6,221 nucleotides of DNA from Clostridia bacterium DTU080 (GTDB lineage: Bacteria > Bacillota > Limnochordia > DTU080): positions 1 to 6,221 of the forward strand of contig LFTP01000161.1 of NCBI GenBank assembly GCA_001513395.1. Reading direction: 5' to 3'. The notes under the pieces were generated by a model that did not search any database, had not been told where the DNA came from, and worked only from the letters and a program-made list of their open reading frames with translations. Below, in pieces: positions 1 to 5,485 of this stretch (position 1 is the first letter of the stretch; each line of letters begins with the position of its first letter). A program made the translations under genes and the position numbers.

Positions 1-533
1 AACTAGCTACGGGCGCCACCGCTGCCGGGTATAAAGCCTGGGCACGCAGTATTGCCGGCGTAGTGGATGTGGCTGTGGATGACAGATTCCCTCGTGGCCA
101 AGGCACGGTGGACGTGATCATTACCAGCACCGCCGGATATCCGAGCGCAGAGCTGATCGCCGAGGTGCAGGCGTACCTGGAGACCCAGAAGCCGATCTGT
201 GACAACGTGCTAGTTAAAGCGCCCGAGATCGCGCCGGTGGACTTCGACCTGACTCTTTACCTGCCGCCCTACCAAGGCAGCGAGGCTGTCGTAGAGGCCG
301 CAGCTCTTGCTATCCTGCAAGCCTTGTTTGTGAAGGTGGACGGCTCGGCCATTGAACCGCTGCGTATCGGGGAGAGCCTGTACCGGGCTAAACTGACCAG
401 CCTGCTGATGGGCATTCCCGATGTAGTCAACGTGAGCATCGCCGCCCCTGCTAGTGATGCCGTAATGACTCCTGGGCAGTTGGCCACGCTTGGGCAAGTT
501 CAGGTGCGTGTAGAAAGGGTGAGCGGCCAGTGA
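1..533 (+). CDS. Baseplate J-like protein, 3' part (5' end outside window)
   Basis: The reading frame is open from the first complete codon (position 3) and the stop is TGA at 531-533, so this is the C-terminal part (about 176 residues) of a longer protein; the GTG at 63 is an internal valine, not the start. The left edge reads ATAAGYKAWARSIAGV, followed by RGQGTVDVIITS. The pattern G-x-x-Y-x-x-W-A, GV, then GxGTVDV is characteristic of the baseplate J family (P2 gpJ / Mu gp47), which forms the wedge of the contractile-tail baseplate. The remainder (VQAYLETQKPICDNVLVKAP, then a beta-rich segment and IGESLYRAKLTSLLMGIPDV) matches the usual C-terminal domain of this family. The stop overlaps the next start by four bases (GTGA), which suggests translational coupling. 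The family call is from recognised motifs; P2-like versus Mu-like cannot be decided from this fragment. Confidence 0.88.
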   Translation, partial: LATGATAAGYKAWARSIAGVVDVAVDDRFPRGQGTVDVIITSTAGYPSAELIAEVQAYLETQKPICDNVLVKAPEIAPVDFDLTLYLPPYQGSEAVVEAAALAILQALFVKVDGSAIEPLRIGESLYRAKLTSLLMGIPDVVNVSIAAPASDAVMTPGQLATLGQVQVRVERVSGQ

Positions 534-1906
534 CATTCGGCGAATACTTGTGGGGCCTGCTTACCTCTGCACTGCGCCGATCTGCCGATGGCGACCTGCG
601 CAAGTGGGTCGACGCCTGGGGCGCCCAGCTCGATCTGGCCAAGGCTGCGATTTTCAAGCTACGCCGCTCCTGGTTGATTGCGACAGCTCAAGGACAGGCG
701 CTGGATGTGATTGGTCAAGGCCGTAAGCTACCCCGCTACCCCGGAGAGACAGACGACGACTATCGCCTGCGGCTCTCAGCGGCATGGGAGATATACCGGC
801 GCGGTGGCACCATCCCCGGCATGCAAGAGGCGCTGCGGCTGATCGGGTACCCGGAAGCCGACATCTACGAGCTGTACAAGGATGGGCCTGTGTCGCCCTT
901 CCACAATGGCGCCCGGCTTTACGACGGAGAGATCAAGCACTCCGGTGGTGTACGCTGGGCAGAGTTCCGGATCACGGCCAAGGTCGATGAAGGTCGCAAT
1001 GTCACCCGCACCGACATGGCTGTGCTGATGGACACTGTTTACCGGCTAAAGCCGGCTCGTAGCATGCCGACGGCCATGGTGTTCGACTTCGTGTTCGAAG
1101 ACTATGTGCCGAGCCATGACGGGATAGAGATCGACGTCTTCTTTGTGGCGCACGCCTTGCGAGAAGAGTTCCCCTGGCCGGGAGAAGAGTATAACGGCCG
1201 CTATGGTCACGACGGTACCATTGCCCATGATTCCGCCCGCGATGCGCTGGAATCTGCTCTGGCTCTGTCTTTGTCCGACGCCGTGCTACTACCGACCGAA
1301 TCATGGTCTTCTCTCGTAAGTGCCAAGCTGGAGGACATTGTTGCGCCGGCCAGCGAGGGACAGAACGGTCGCTCTGTGAGTGTGGCTCTGGAAGGCCGGA
1401 GATCTGTCTGGCGCTATGACGGCAGCTTAATGCGGGTGGGTGGCGCCACGCACGGCGCCAGGCACTACGAAGGCACCGATCAGTTCCCGGACGGCCCCAC
1501 ACTGCATGACGGCCGCACTCGCGCTTCTATTAGGCGCTACTCCCCTGACACCTACCTGGAAGACAGCTCCTTGGGCGGCACCCTGCGTTTGCAGGATGCT
1601 GTACCAGGTGCACCTTCCTATGGCTCCACGAACCTGGTGCATAACGGAGGGTACAATGCGTGGAGGCACAACGGGCGCATTACCCGGGGAGCGAAACGCC
1701 GGCACGATGGCTCAATCGCATACTCAGACGAGGCCAGCCGTTGGCGGACATTTCACCATTACGGCGACCGGTTGTTCTATCACGACGGCCTGGAACGCTA
1801 CTCTCTGATCGTCCCGAGAGACGGAACATGGACGCACGGGAGCAACACCGTCAACGACCTCTTTGGAGTAGTAGTGAAACGCCACGGTCACTCCGTGGCT
1901 GCGTAA
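530..1906 (+). CDS. Tail protein I-like (P2 gpI family) with long H-D-G-rich C-terminal extension
   Basis: A 458-residue protein starting at GTG 530, which overlaps the preceding TGA; a weak purine stretch (AAAGGG, 514-519) precedes it. Residues about 1-190 look like the gpI-type tail formation protein: an N-terminal helical part (TFGEYLWGLLTSALRRSADG), the segment QGQALDVIGQGRKLPRYPGE, DDDYRLRLSAAWEIYRRGGT, and IPGMQEALRLIGYPEADIYE. Its place directly after a baseplate J gene is the P2-type order J-I. P2 gpI itself is only about 180 residues. Here some 270 further residues carry scattered three-residue motifs H/Y-D/N-G, near residues 125, 131, 196, 221, 227, 296, 326, 371, 380, 392 and 418. 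I do not recognise this extension; repeated Tyr/His-Asp-Gly turns suggest a beta-repeat structural or surface-exposed segment, which is inference. The stop TAA (1904-1906) is immediately followed by the ribosome binding site of the next gene. Confidence 0.78.
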   Translation: MTFGEYLWGLLTSALRRSADGDLRKWVDAWGAQLDLAKAAIFKLRRSWLIATAQGQALDVIGQGRKLPRYPGETDDDYRLRLSAAWEIYRRGGTIPGMQEALRLIGYPEADIYELYKDGPVSPFHNGARLYDGEIKHSGGVRWAEFRITAKVDEGRNVTRTDMAVLMDTVYRLKPARSMPTAMVFDFVFEDYVPSHDGIEIDVFFVAHALREEFPWPGEEYNGRYGHDGTIAHDSARDALESALALSLSDAVLLPTESWSSLVSAKLEDIVAPASEGQNGRSVSVALEGRRSVWRYDGSLMRVGGATHGARHYEGTDQFPDGPTLHDGRTRASIRRYSPDTYLEDSSLGGTLRLQDAVPGAPSYGSTNLVHNGGYNAWRHNGRITRGAKRRHDGSIAYSDEASRWRTFHHYGDRLFYHDGLERYSLIVPRDGTWTHGSNTVNDLFGVVVKRHGHSVAA

Positions 1907-1912
1907 GGAGGG
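1905..1912 (+). promoter_or_regulatory. Strong ribosome binding site overlapping the upstream stop codon
   Basis: AAGGAGGG shares its two A's with the TAA stop of the tail protein I-like gene and lies five bases before ATG 1918 (eight before the alternative ATG 1921). The overlap would let terminating ribosomes re-initiate on the next gene. Confidence 0.75.
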
Positions 1913-1917
1913 TTTGA

Positions 1918-2379
1918 ATGATGAGACGGCAGATGCAATTCCAAGAACGAAGCGGAGTCATGCGAGGTAGGCTGGAGCTGGTCTTGCGGCGCAACGGCAA
2001 GGTGGTCGAACACGATCCGGGCGACAACCTGATCGTGAACGTAGCTCGCATGAACATGGCCAGGTTGCTATCGGGTGAAGGCCAAAACAAAGTGGTCAAC
2101 CGGGTTGCTGTAGGCACTAACGGCGCTGCCCCGACCCCTGACGACACAGTGATCACGAGCGCTTATATGAAGCCTATAAGCGGCTTTGTATACCCCACCC
2201 CGACATCGGTTCGGTTCGACTTCATCATCTTGGAGAACGAAGCGAACGGTATGTCCATAGTGGAGTTCGGGCTGGTCGCTGCCGATGGCTCCCTGGTAGC
2301 TCGCAGAACTCGCGGTGGTAAGCGCATTGAGAAAGAGGATGACCTGGAGATCGAAGGGTACTGGACGATACTCTTCTAA
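1918..2379 (+). CDS. Small phage tail-associated protein of unknown function
   Basis: A 153-residue protein starting at ATG 1918 (ATG 1921 is equally possible), preceded by a strong AAGGAGGG site. It has no signal peptide and no membrane segment. The N-terminal third is basic (MMRRQMQFQERSGVMRGRLE, then LVLRRNGKVVEHDPGDNLIV). The middle contains VAVGTNGAAPTPDDTVIT, and the end reads EFGLVAADGSLVARRTRGGK and then an acidic stretch leading to EGYWTILF. An ending of alternating acidic/hydrophobic residues closing in xGxWTIxF is, to my recollection, common in small beta-sandwich proteins encoded between tail protein I and the tail fibre in prophages; that is recognition from memory, not a search. 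From its position it is probably a minor baseplate or fibre-connector component. No enzyme motif is visible. Confidence 0.6.
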   Translation: MMRRQMQFQERSGVMRGRLELVLRRNGKVVEHDPGDNLIVNVARMNMARLLSGEGQNKVVNRVAVGTNGAAPTPDDTVITSAYMKPISGFVYPTPTSVRFDFIILENEANGMSIVEFGLVAADGSLVARRTRGGKRIEKEDDLEIEGYWTILF

Positions 2380-2403
2380 CACCGTTTAAAGGGGGTTTGA
2401 AAG

Positions 2404-2841
2404 ATGGCTAACGTAGTAGAAAACCCGACCTGGGAAGCCGGCATCTACGAGATCGCCGAGACCGATCCGGTAATGGGCGGCCCCGACGGCGTAGACAATG
2501 CGCCACACAAGCAGCTCGCCAACCGGACCGCCTATCTAAAGCAGCAGCAGGACTCCGTTAAGGCGGAGATCGCGGCTGCCCGAGGCGGCCAGGCGAACTT
2601 AGCTGCACGGCTGGCGCTGCTGGAGACCCAGACGTCGCAGGCCGACTCGACGTTCAACGGAACCGCCGGGCGGACAGTGAGCCATGCCCTGGGTCACACC
2701 AACTACATCGTGAACATCGTTACCTTGGAGGATACGCAAGGCGACCTGGGCGATGTGCGCATCGCCAGGGCCAGCAACGCCTTCACGGTATACAACACGG
2801 GCGGCTTCACTGGAGCATTCCGGTACCAGATCATCACGTGA
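2404..2841 (+). CDS. Short tail fibre-like protein (N-terminal fibre attachment type)
   Basis: A 145-residue protein starting at ATG 2404 with a GGGGG site (2391-2395) upstream. The N-terminus WEAGIYEIAETDPVMGGPDG followed by DNAPHKQLANRTAYLKQQQD is the signature found at the start of many phage tail fibre proteins: a W-x-x-x-IY-I-x-x-TDPVxGG turn and then the QLANRTAYLK helix. Residues about 40-80 (QQQDSVKAEIAAARGGQANL and onward) look like a short trimeric coiled coil. The C-terminal half is beta-rich (GRTVSHALGHTNYIVNIVTL, then FTVYNTGGFTGAFRYQIIT). Full tail fibres are several hundred residues long, so this is a fibre stem and small head without a large receptor domain. Just upstream of the DGR target, it may be the adaptor that fixes the variable tip to the baseplate (inference). 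The stop TGA 2839-2841 overlaps the next ribosome binding site. Confidence 0.72.
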   Translation: MANVVENPTWEAGIYEIAETDPVMGGPDGVDNAPHKQLANRTAYLKQQQDSVKAEIAAARGGQANLAARLALLETQTSQADSTFNGTAGRTVSHALGHTNYIVNIVTLEDTQGDLGDVRIARASNAFTVYNTGGFTGAFRYQIIT

Positions 2842-2847
2842 GGAGGT
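2841..2847 (+). promoter_or_regulatory. Consensus ribosome binding site on a stop codon
   Basis: AGGAGGT is a perfect anti-Shine-Dalgarno complement, shares one base with the TGA stop of the fibre-like gene, and lies five bases before ATG 2853. It fixes the start of the following gene. Confidence 0.8.
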
Positions 2848-2852
2848 AAACC

Positions 2853-3239
2853 ATGATCATTCAGCAGAACCCGGAACGGCCGAATTTGGCAGTGACCGTG
2901 GACGAAAACAACCCCGCTCTGCTCTGCGTAGCAGAGCACGAACTGCCGAATGGTGCGGTGGTACAAGCCGCTACCTTCGACCTAACACCCCACCAAGGCA
3001 GCCCGTTTCGGCTGTACGTGGAAGAGGACGGAAGGTTAGAGCCGGCGTTGGACGGCGTCCACTACTGGCTGTTGGCCGAAGTGATGGTCCCGGAGAAACG
3101 CATGGAAACACGCGAGGTACCCGGGGGCGAAGGCGAGGAATCGCACACCGAGATGGTGGAACTCCCGCTCGATCTGCGGCAAGTGGATATCGTTGTTCAT
3201 CCGTGGCCGCAACCTGTGGAGTCCGGAGAGGAGGAATAA
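2853..3239 (+). CDS. Acidic hypothetical phage protein
   Basis: A 128-residue protein from ATG 2853, with an excellent AGGAGGT site five bases upstream. I do not recognise the family. It begins MIIQQNPERPNLAVTVDENN, has HYWLLAEVMVPEKRMET in the middle, and is strongly acidic towards the C-terminus (GGEGEESHTEMVELPLDLRQ, ending VESGEEE). The mixed acidic and beta-prone composition, lack of signal peptide or membrane segment, and small size fit a phage tail accessory or assembly protein. Its place directly before the receptor-binding gene suggests a fibre-assembly chaperone or a connector, but nothing in the sequence proves this. The last codons contain the AGGAGGA ribosome binding site used by the next gene, and only three bases separate the stop TAA from that GTG start. 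Confidence 0.55.
   Translation: MIIQQNPERPNLAVTVDENNPALLCVAEHELPNGAVVQAATFDLTPHQGSPFRLYVEEDGRLEPALDGVHYWLLAEVMVPEKRMETREVPGGEGEESHTEMVELPLDLRQVDIVVHPWPQPVESGEEE
3229..3235 (+). promoter_or_regulatory. Ribosome binding site for the DGR target gene
   Basis: AGGAGGA lies inside the last codons of the acidic protein gene, seven bases before GTG 3243. It supports this GTG as the start of the variable protein even though the start is not ATG, and it couples the two genes. Confidence 0.75.
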
Positions 3240-3242
3240 ACC

Positions 3243-4733
3243 GTGGCAGACATTTCCAAGCTCAGCTTGAAAGCGCTGCGTGACCAGATCAACGCCGGCA
3301 CCCGAGAAGTCACCTTCGCCACCGACGATGGCGGGTTCACGCAGATGGTATACATCCCGAAGTTCCGAGTCCCGGCAGGCATGTGGGAAGCCGGCGCTTT
3401 TCCGCCACAAGACCTGCTGTTGGGCGGGTTCTTCGTGGACAAGTACCAGTGTAGCCACAAAGCCGCCACAAGCGCAGCTCGGGGTATAGCTGCAGGCGCA
3501 GCGGTGGCGCCTGGTTCTACCGACGATGTGGCCCTGTCGTTACCCGGCAAAGTGCCGTGGACAGACATCGACCAGCCGACGGCTAAGGTCGCATGCGAAA
3601 ACCGGAGGATCAACGGAGTGTCCTGCCACCTGATGACCATGCGGGAATGGGCTACAGTGTGCTTCCTGATTAAGCTGCTGGGCCATGACATTCGCGGGAA
3701 CAACAGCAATGGCAGAGACTACCGCGACCCCAATTCGTGGGAGTACTTCGGTGTGCCAGATCCGACACGATCCGGCCGGGTACTGACTGGCACTGGCCCT
3801 ATTTCGTGGAGCCACAATGGCATGGCCAACGGCATCTTCGACATCGTGGGTAATGTCAGTGAGTGGATAGACTTCATCATGACCGACAGCGTGTACCGCC
3901 ACATCAAGAAGGCGCAGGTCCACGACGCCGATGGCGTCACTGCCGGAGATGCAGCCATTGTCATCGACCACATCGAGGAGTTGGCGAACTGGCCTTCTAG
4001 CGGGTTGGCGCTCATTAAGGCAGAGGGCGATAACACCGATGAGTACATCCGTTACAGCAACATTGTAGATAACGGAGATGGCTCAGCCACCCTCACCGGC
4101 GTGTTACGTGGCCAAGAAGGCACCGAGGCCAGTGCTCACGCCAACGACGCCGAAGTGCAGCAGCTCGCCGACTACTGCTTGGTGCCAGGTGGAGCAAAGG
4201 GTGTTTTGGTGGACGCGGTATCGGCCGCTGATACCGAGATAGCTGTCACTGGCGTCATTCTGGGGCCTGGCGGAACCCCCTTGGCCGTAGGCGACACCCT
4301 GCAGGCCGGCATAGAGCAGATGCAGATCACGGCCGACCTGGGTGGTGGGGTCTACTCGGTGACTCGTGGCGCCAACGGGAGCACGGCCGTCGACCGGGAT
4401 GCTGGATCGCCTATAGTGAAGCTCTCTACGCAGATGAGCAACACCACCCCTTCGTCGACGGATGCCAGCTATGGAGCGTACCAGACCAGACGAGTGACCA
4501 CGTTGCGGCAGGAAGCGGATCTGGTAGGTATGGCGATACCCTTCACCGCCAGCAGCGCGACAAACGAGTACAAAGACTACTTCTCTGGTCGCTGGACAGG
4601 TACGCGGGCTGCCCGACGCGGCGGCTACTGGGACAGCACGGCGAGTGCGCAGTCGGGGTTCTATCTCGACCTGGGCCACCTGCCGTCGCACCGGAGCAAC
4701 GCCGTCGGCTTCCGCGCCGCTTTGTCTTTGTAA
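3243..4733 (+). CDS. DGR-diversified receptor-binding protein, FGE/C-type-lectin fold
   Basis: A 496-residue protein from GTG 3243. Residues about 35-212 and 440-496 form a formylglycine-generating-enzyme-like (sulfatase-modifying factor, C-type lectin) domain: QMVYIPKFRVP, GGFFVDKYQCS, CHLMTMREWATVC (about 128-140), SWSHNGMANGIFDIVGNVSE (188-207), and the C-terminal RRGGYWDSTASAQSGFYLDL with GFRAALSL. This is the usual target class of DGRs outside the Mtd group; such proteins act as ligand-binding tips and are not expected to be enzymes. The last 40 residues are encoded by the variable repeat; residues differing from the template are 462, 465, 467, 468, 476, 478, 479, 483, 485, 487 and 488, plus 458 near the edge. 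Between about 213 and 400 the fold is interrupted by two related modules (237-308 and 319-395), each ending in a GVLRGQEGT- or SVTRGANGS-type motif. The position after the tail genes points to a surface role on the phage tail. Confidence 0.9.
   Translation: MADISKLSLKALRDQINAGTREVTFATDDGGFTQMVYIPKFRVPAGMWEAGAFPPQDLLLGGFFVDKYQCSHKAATSAARGIAAGAAVAPGSTDDVALSLPGKVPWTDIDQPTAKVACENRRINGVSCHLMTMREWATVCFLIKLLGHDIRGNNSNGRDYRDPNSWEYFGVPDPTRSGRVLTGTGPISWSHNGMANGIFDIVGNVSEWIDFIMTDSVYRHIKKAQVHDADGVTAGDAAIVIDHIEELANWPSSGLALIKAEGDNTDEYIRYSNIVDNGDGSATLTGVLRGQEGTEASAHANDAEVQQLADYCLVPGGAKGVLVDAVSAADTEIAVTGVILGPGGTPLAVGDTLQAGIEQMQITADLGGGVYSVTRGANGSTAVDRDAGSPIVKLSTQMSNTTPSSTDASYGAYQTRRVTTLRQEADLVGMAIPFTASSATNEYKDYFSGRWTGTRAARRGGYWDSTASAQSGFYLDLGHLPSHRSNAVGFRAALSL
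4604..4721 (+). repeat. DGR variable repeat (VR)
   Basis: This stretch aligns without gaps to 5178-5295 (offset 574) with 14 differences in 118 positions. Twelve differences fall on adenines of the template copy (A to G eight times, A to C three times, A to T once); only two fall elsewhere (template T at 5189 and T at 5215, both G here). Nine of the ten template Asn codons are changed. This adenine-specific divergence is the defining sign of mutagenic retrohoming. The repeat lies at the very 3' end of the target gene and ends twelve bases before the end of its stop codon. Confidence 0.95.
4707..4721 (+). other. Probable IMH (initiation of mutagenic homing) core at 3' end of VR
   Basis: The last fifteen bases of VR (GGCTTCCGCGCCGCT) are identical to the end of TR and contain no adenine. 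Immediately after them VR and TR diverge (TTGTCTTTG versus CTGCTCTTA). In the BPP-1 DGR a GC-rich tract at this place marks where reverse-transcribed cDNA joins the target and sets the direction of transfer. The exact limits here are inferred. Confidence 0.65.
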
Positions 4734-4743
4734 TCTGGAATCT

Positions 4744-4758
4744 GATTACCTGGTAATC
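4744..4758 (+). repeat. Perfect 7-bp inverted repeat between VR and hairpin
   Basis: GATTACC and GGTAATC flank a single T. The octamer TAATCTGG also occurs twice, at 4731-4738 (overlapping the target stop codon) and at 4754-4761. The near-palindrome could be a protein-binding site or part of the structured DNA that follows VR; no function is established. Confidence 0.5.
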
Positions 4759-4761
4759 TGG

Positions 4762-4783
4762 GGGCCGAGCGAAAGCGAGGCCC
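4762..4783 (+). other. DGR target-site hairpin/cruciform downstream of VR (GAAA loop)
   Basis: GGGCC (4762-4766) pairs with GGCCC (4779-4783). Inside it come a tandem G/A mismatch (GA 4767-4768 opposite GA 4777-4778), two G-C pairs (GC 4769-4770 with GC 4775-4776), and a GAAA tetraloop (4771-4774). Two G-T wobbles could extend the outer stem to 4760-4785. BPP-1 and other phage DGRs have a GC-rich hairpin with a four-base loop, often GAAA, just 3' of VR that is needed for efficient homing; this one starts 40 bases after the end of VR. No T-run follows, so it is not a typical intrinsic terminator. Confidence 0.78.
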
Positions 4784-4811
4784 TTCACCTAACACACTAC
4801 GGGGCGTATAC

Positions 4812-5147
4812 ATGGAAGAACTCAAGATCAGACAGAAGTGCGAAGATATGATTGAGTACGGTTATAAGGCGGTTGCTCAGTTCCCGCGTTCCGAGCGCCA
4901 TACACTGGCTGCCGACATCAAGCGCTCTATGCTCTCGCTTCTGGCACTGATCATTACCTGCAACAAGCGCTACTACAAGAAGACGACGATGCAAGATTTG
5001 GATGTGGAACTAGACGTTCTGCGGTCTTATATCCGTCTGGCCATGCGACTCGGGTTCTTGCCGCTTAGAAAATACGAACTCTGGGCCGGCATGCTAAATG
5101 AGATCGGGCGTATGGTCGGAGGTTGGATGAAGTCCGCAAGAGCGTAA
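4812..5147 (+). CDS. avd: DGR accessory variability determinant Avd
   Basis: A 111-residue basic, all-helical protein from ATG 4812, with a modest GGGG site (4801-4804) upstream. It shows the four-helix-bundle pattern of Avd: CEDMIEYGYKAVAQFPRSER, then HTLAADIKRSMLSLLALIIT, YYKKTTMQDLDVELDVLRSY, IRLAMRLGFLPLRKYELWAG, and a last helix ending in GGWMKSARA. The motifs FPRSERHTLAADIK and LGFLPLRKYE are hallmarks of this family. Avd forms a barrel-shaped pentamer that binds the reverse transcriptase and the template RNA and is required for mutagenic homing in BPP-1. The gene lies between the target and TR, as in BPP-1, and its length is close to the family norm (about 110-130 residues). It looks intact. 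No clear promoter is visible in the 78 bases upstream, so read-through from the tail genes is likely. Confidence 0.93.
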   Translation: MEELKIRQKCEDMIEYGYKAVAQFPRSERHTLAADIKRSMLSLLALIITCNKRYYKKTTMQDLDVELDVLRSYIRLAMRLGFLPLRKYELWAGMLNEIGRMVGGWMKSARA

Positions 5148-5177
5148 GTTCTGGGCTTGGGTTGATTCGTGTGGGGG

Positions 5178-5295
5178 GCGGGCTGCCCTACGCGGCGGCA
5201 ACTGGGACAACACGTCGAATGCGCAGTCGGGGTTCTATCTCAACCTGAACAACCTGCCGTCGAACCGGAACAACAACATCGGCTTCCGCGCCGCT
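5178..5295 (+). repeat. DGR template repeat (TR)
   Basis: This is the invariant master copy of VR, in the same orientation and 30 bases downstream of avd. Read in the VR frame it contains ten AAC/AAT codons (first bases 5200, 5209, 5218, 5242, 5248, 5251, 5263, 5269, 5272 and 5275) and gives RGGNWDNTSNAQSGFYLNLN, then NLPSNRNNNIGFRAAL. AAY codons can mutate at both adenines to many residues without ever producing a stop, the usual TR design. It has 26 adenines, of which 12 differ in VR. It is not itself a gene. Confidence 0.95.
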
Positions 5296-5485
5296 CTGCT
5301 CTTAATTCTTTGGGCCAGAAGTTGGACGCCGAATTGGCGCCATCCAGCGCCCAGAGCAAAGGAACCCAGGTCCATGCCGCGCCACAGGTGCCGGCAGAAT
5401 ATCAAAAGGGGGAACGGGCAGCCAGTACACCCTCATTCGGGCGGAGAGCTGTCCCGGACCCACCTTCGGCTATGGGGGTAACGGA
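5296..5485 (+). ncRNA. DGR spacer (Sp) part of the template RNA, between TR and RT
   Basis: These 190 bases separate TR from the RT start and hold no gene I recognise. In BPP-1 the RNA 3' of TR is structured, binds RT-Avd and primes cDNA synthesis from an internal adenosine, so this stretch is expected to do the same. Two mutually exclusive hairpins are visible near the 5' end: TGGACGCC (5323-5330) with GGCG (5336-5339) and TCCA (5343-5346), or GGCGC (5336-5340) with GCGCC (5347-5351) around the loop CATCCA. RNA boundaries cannot be set from sequence alone; the transcript probably includes TR and some of the sequence before it. Confidence 0.6.
5473..5478 (+). promoter_or_regulatory. Ribosome binding site for the RT gene
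   Basis: A TGGGGG stretch lies seven bases before GTG 5486 and supports that GTG as the start. The RT frame stays open upstream to a TAA at 5303-5305 with no ATG, but residues resembling other DGR RTs begin only just after the GTG (GRQFSNLYPAVYDFENL). Confidence 0.5.

Noticed and set aside
63..533. Baseplate J-like gene starting at GTG 63
   Set aside because: The frame continues to the left edge and the preceding residues (YKAWARSIAGV) belong to the conserved family pattern, so 63 is internal.
1002..1502. 166-codon - strand frame opposite the gpI-like gene
   Set aside because: Its Arg/Pro/Ser-rich composition is typical of antisense shadow frames, and it has no ribosome binding site or recognisable motif.
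3197..3709. 170-codon - strand frame opposite the start of the target gene
   Set aside because: It spans the junction of two well-supported + strand genes and its own ribosome binding site; no recognisable motifs.
4104..4691. 195-codon - strand frame opposite the target gene
   Set aside because: It is a mirror of the GC-rich target coding strand, has an arginine-rich low-sense composition and no family motif; the + strand gene is secure.
4760..4785. Intrinsic transcription terminator between target gene and avd
   Set aside because: The stem has a central mismatch and is followed by TTCACC rather than a T-run; position and GAAA loop fit a DGR target hairpin better.
5306..5485. N-terminal extension of the RT in the open frame before GTG 5486
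   Set aside because: The frame is open back to TAA 5303-5305 but has no ATG, and RT-like sequence begins only after the GTG; an open frame of 60 codons is not unusual in GC-rich DNA.
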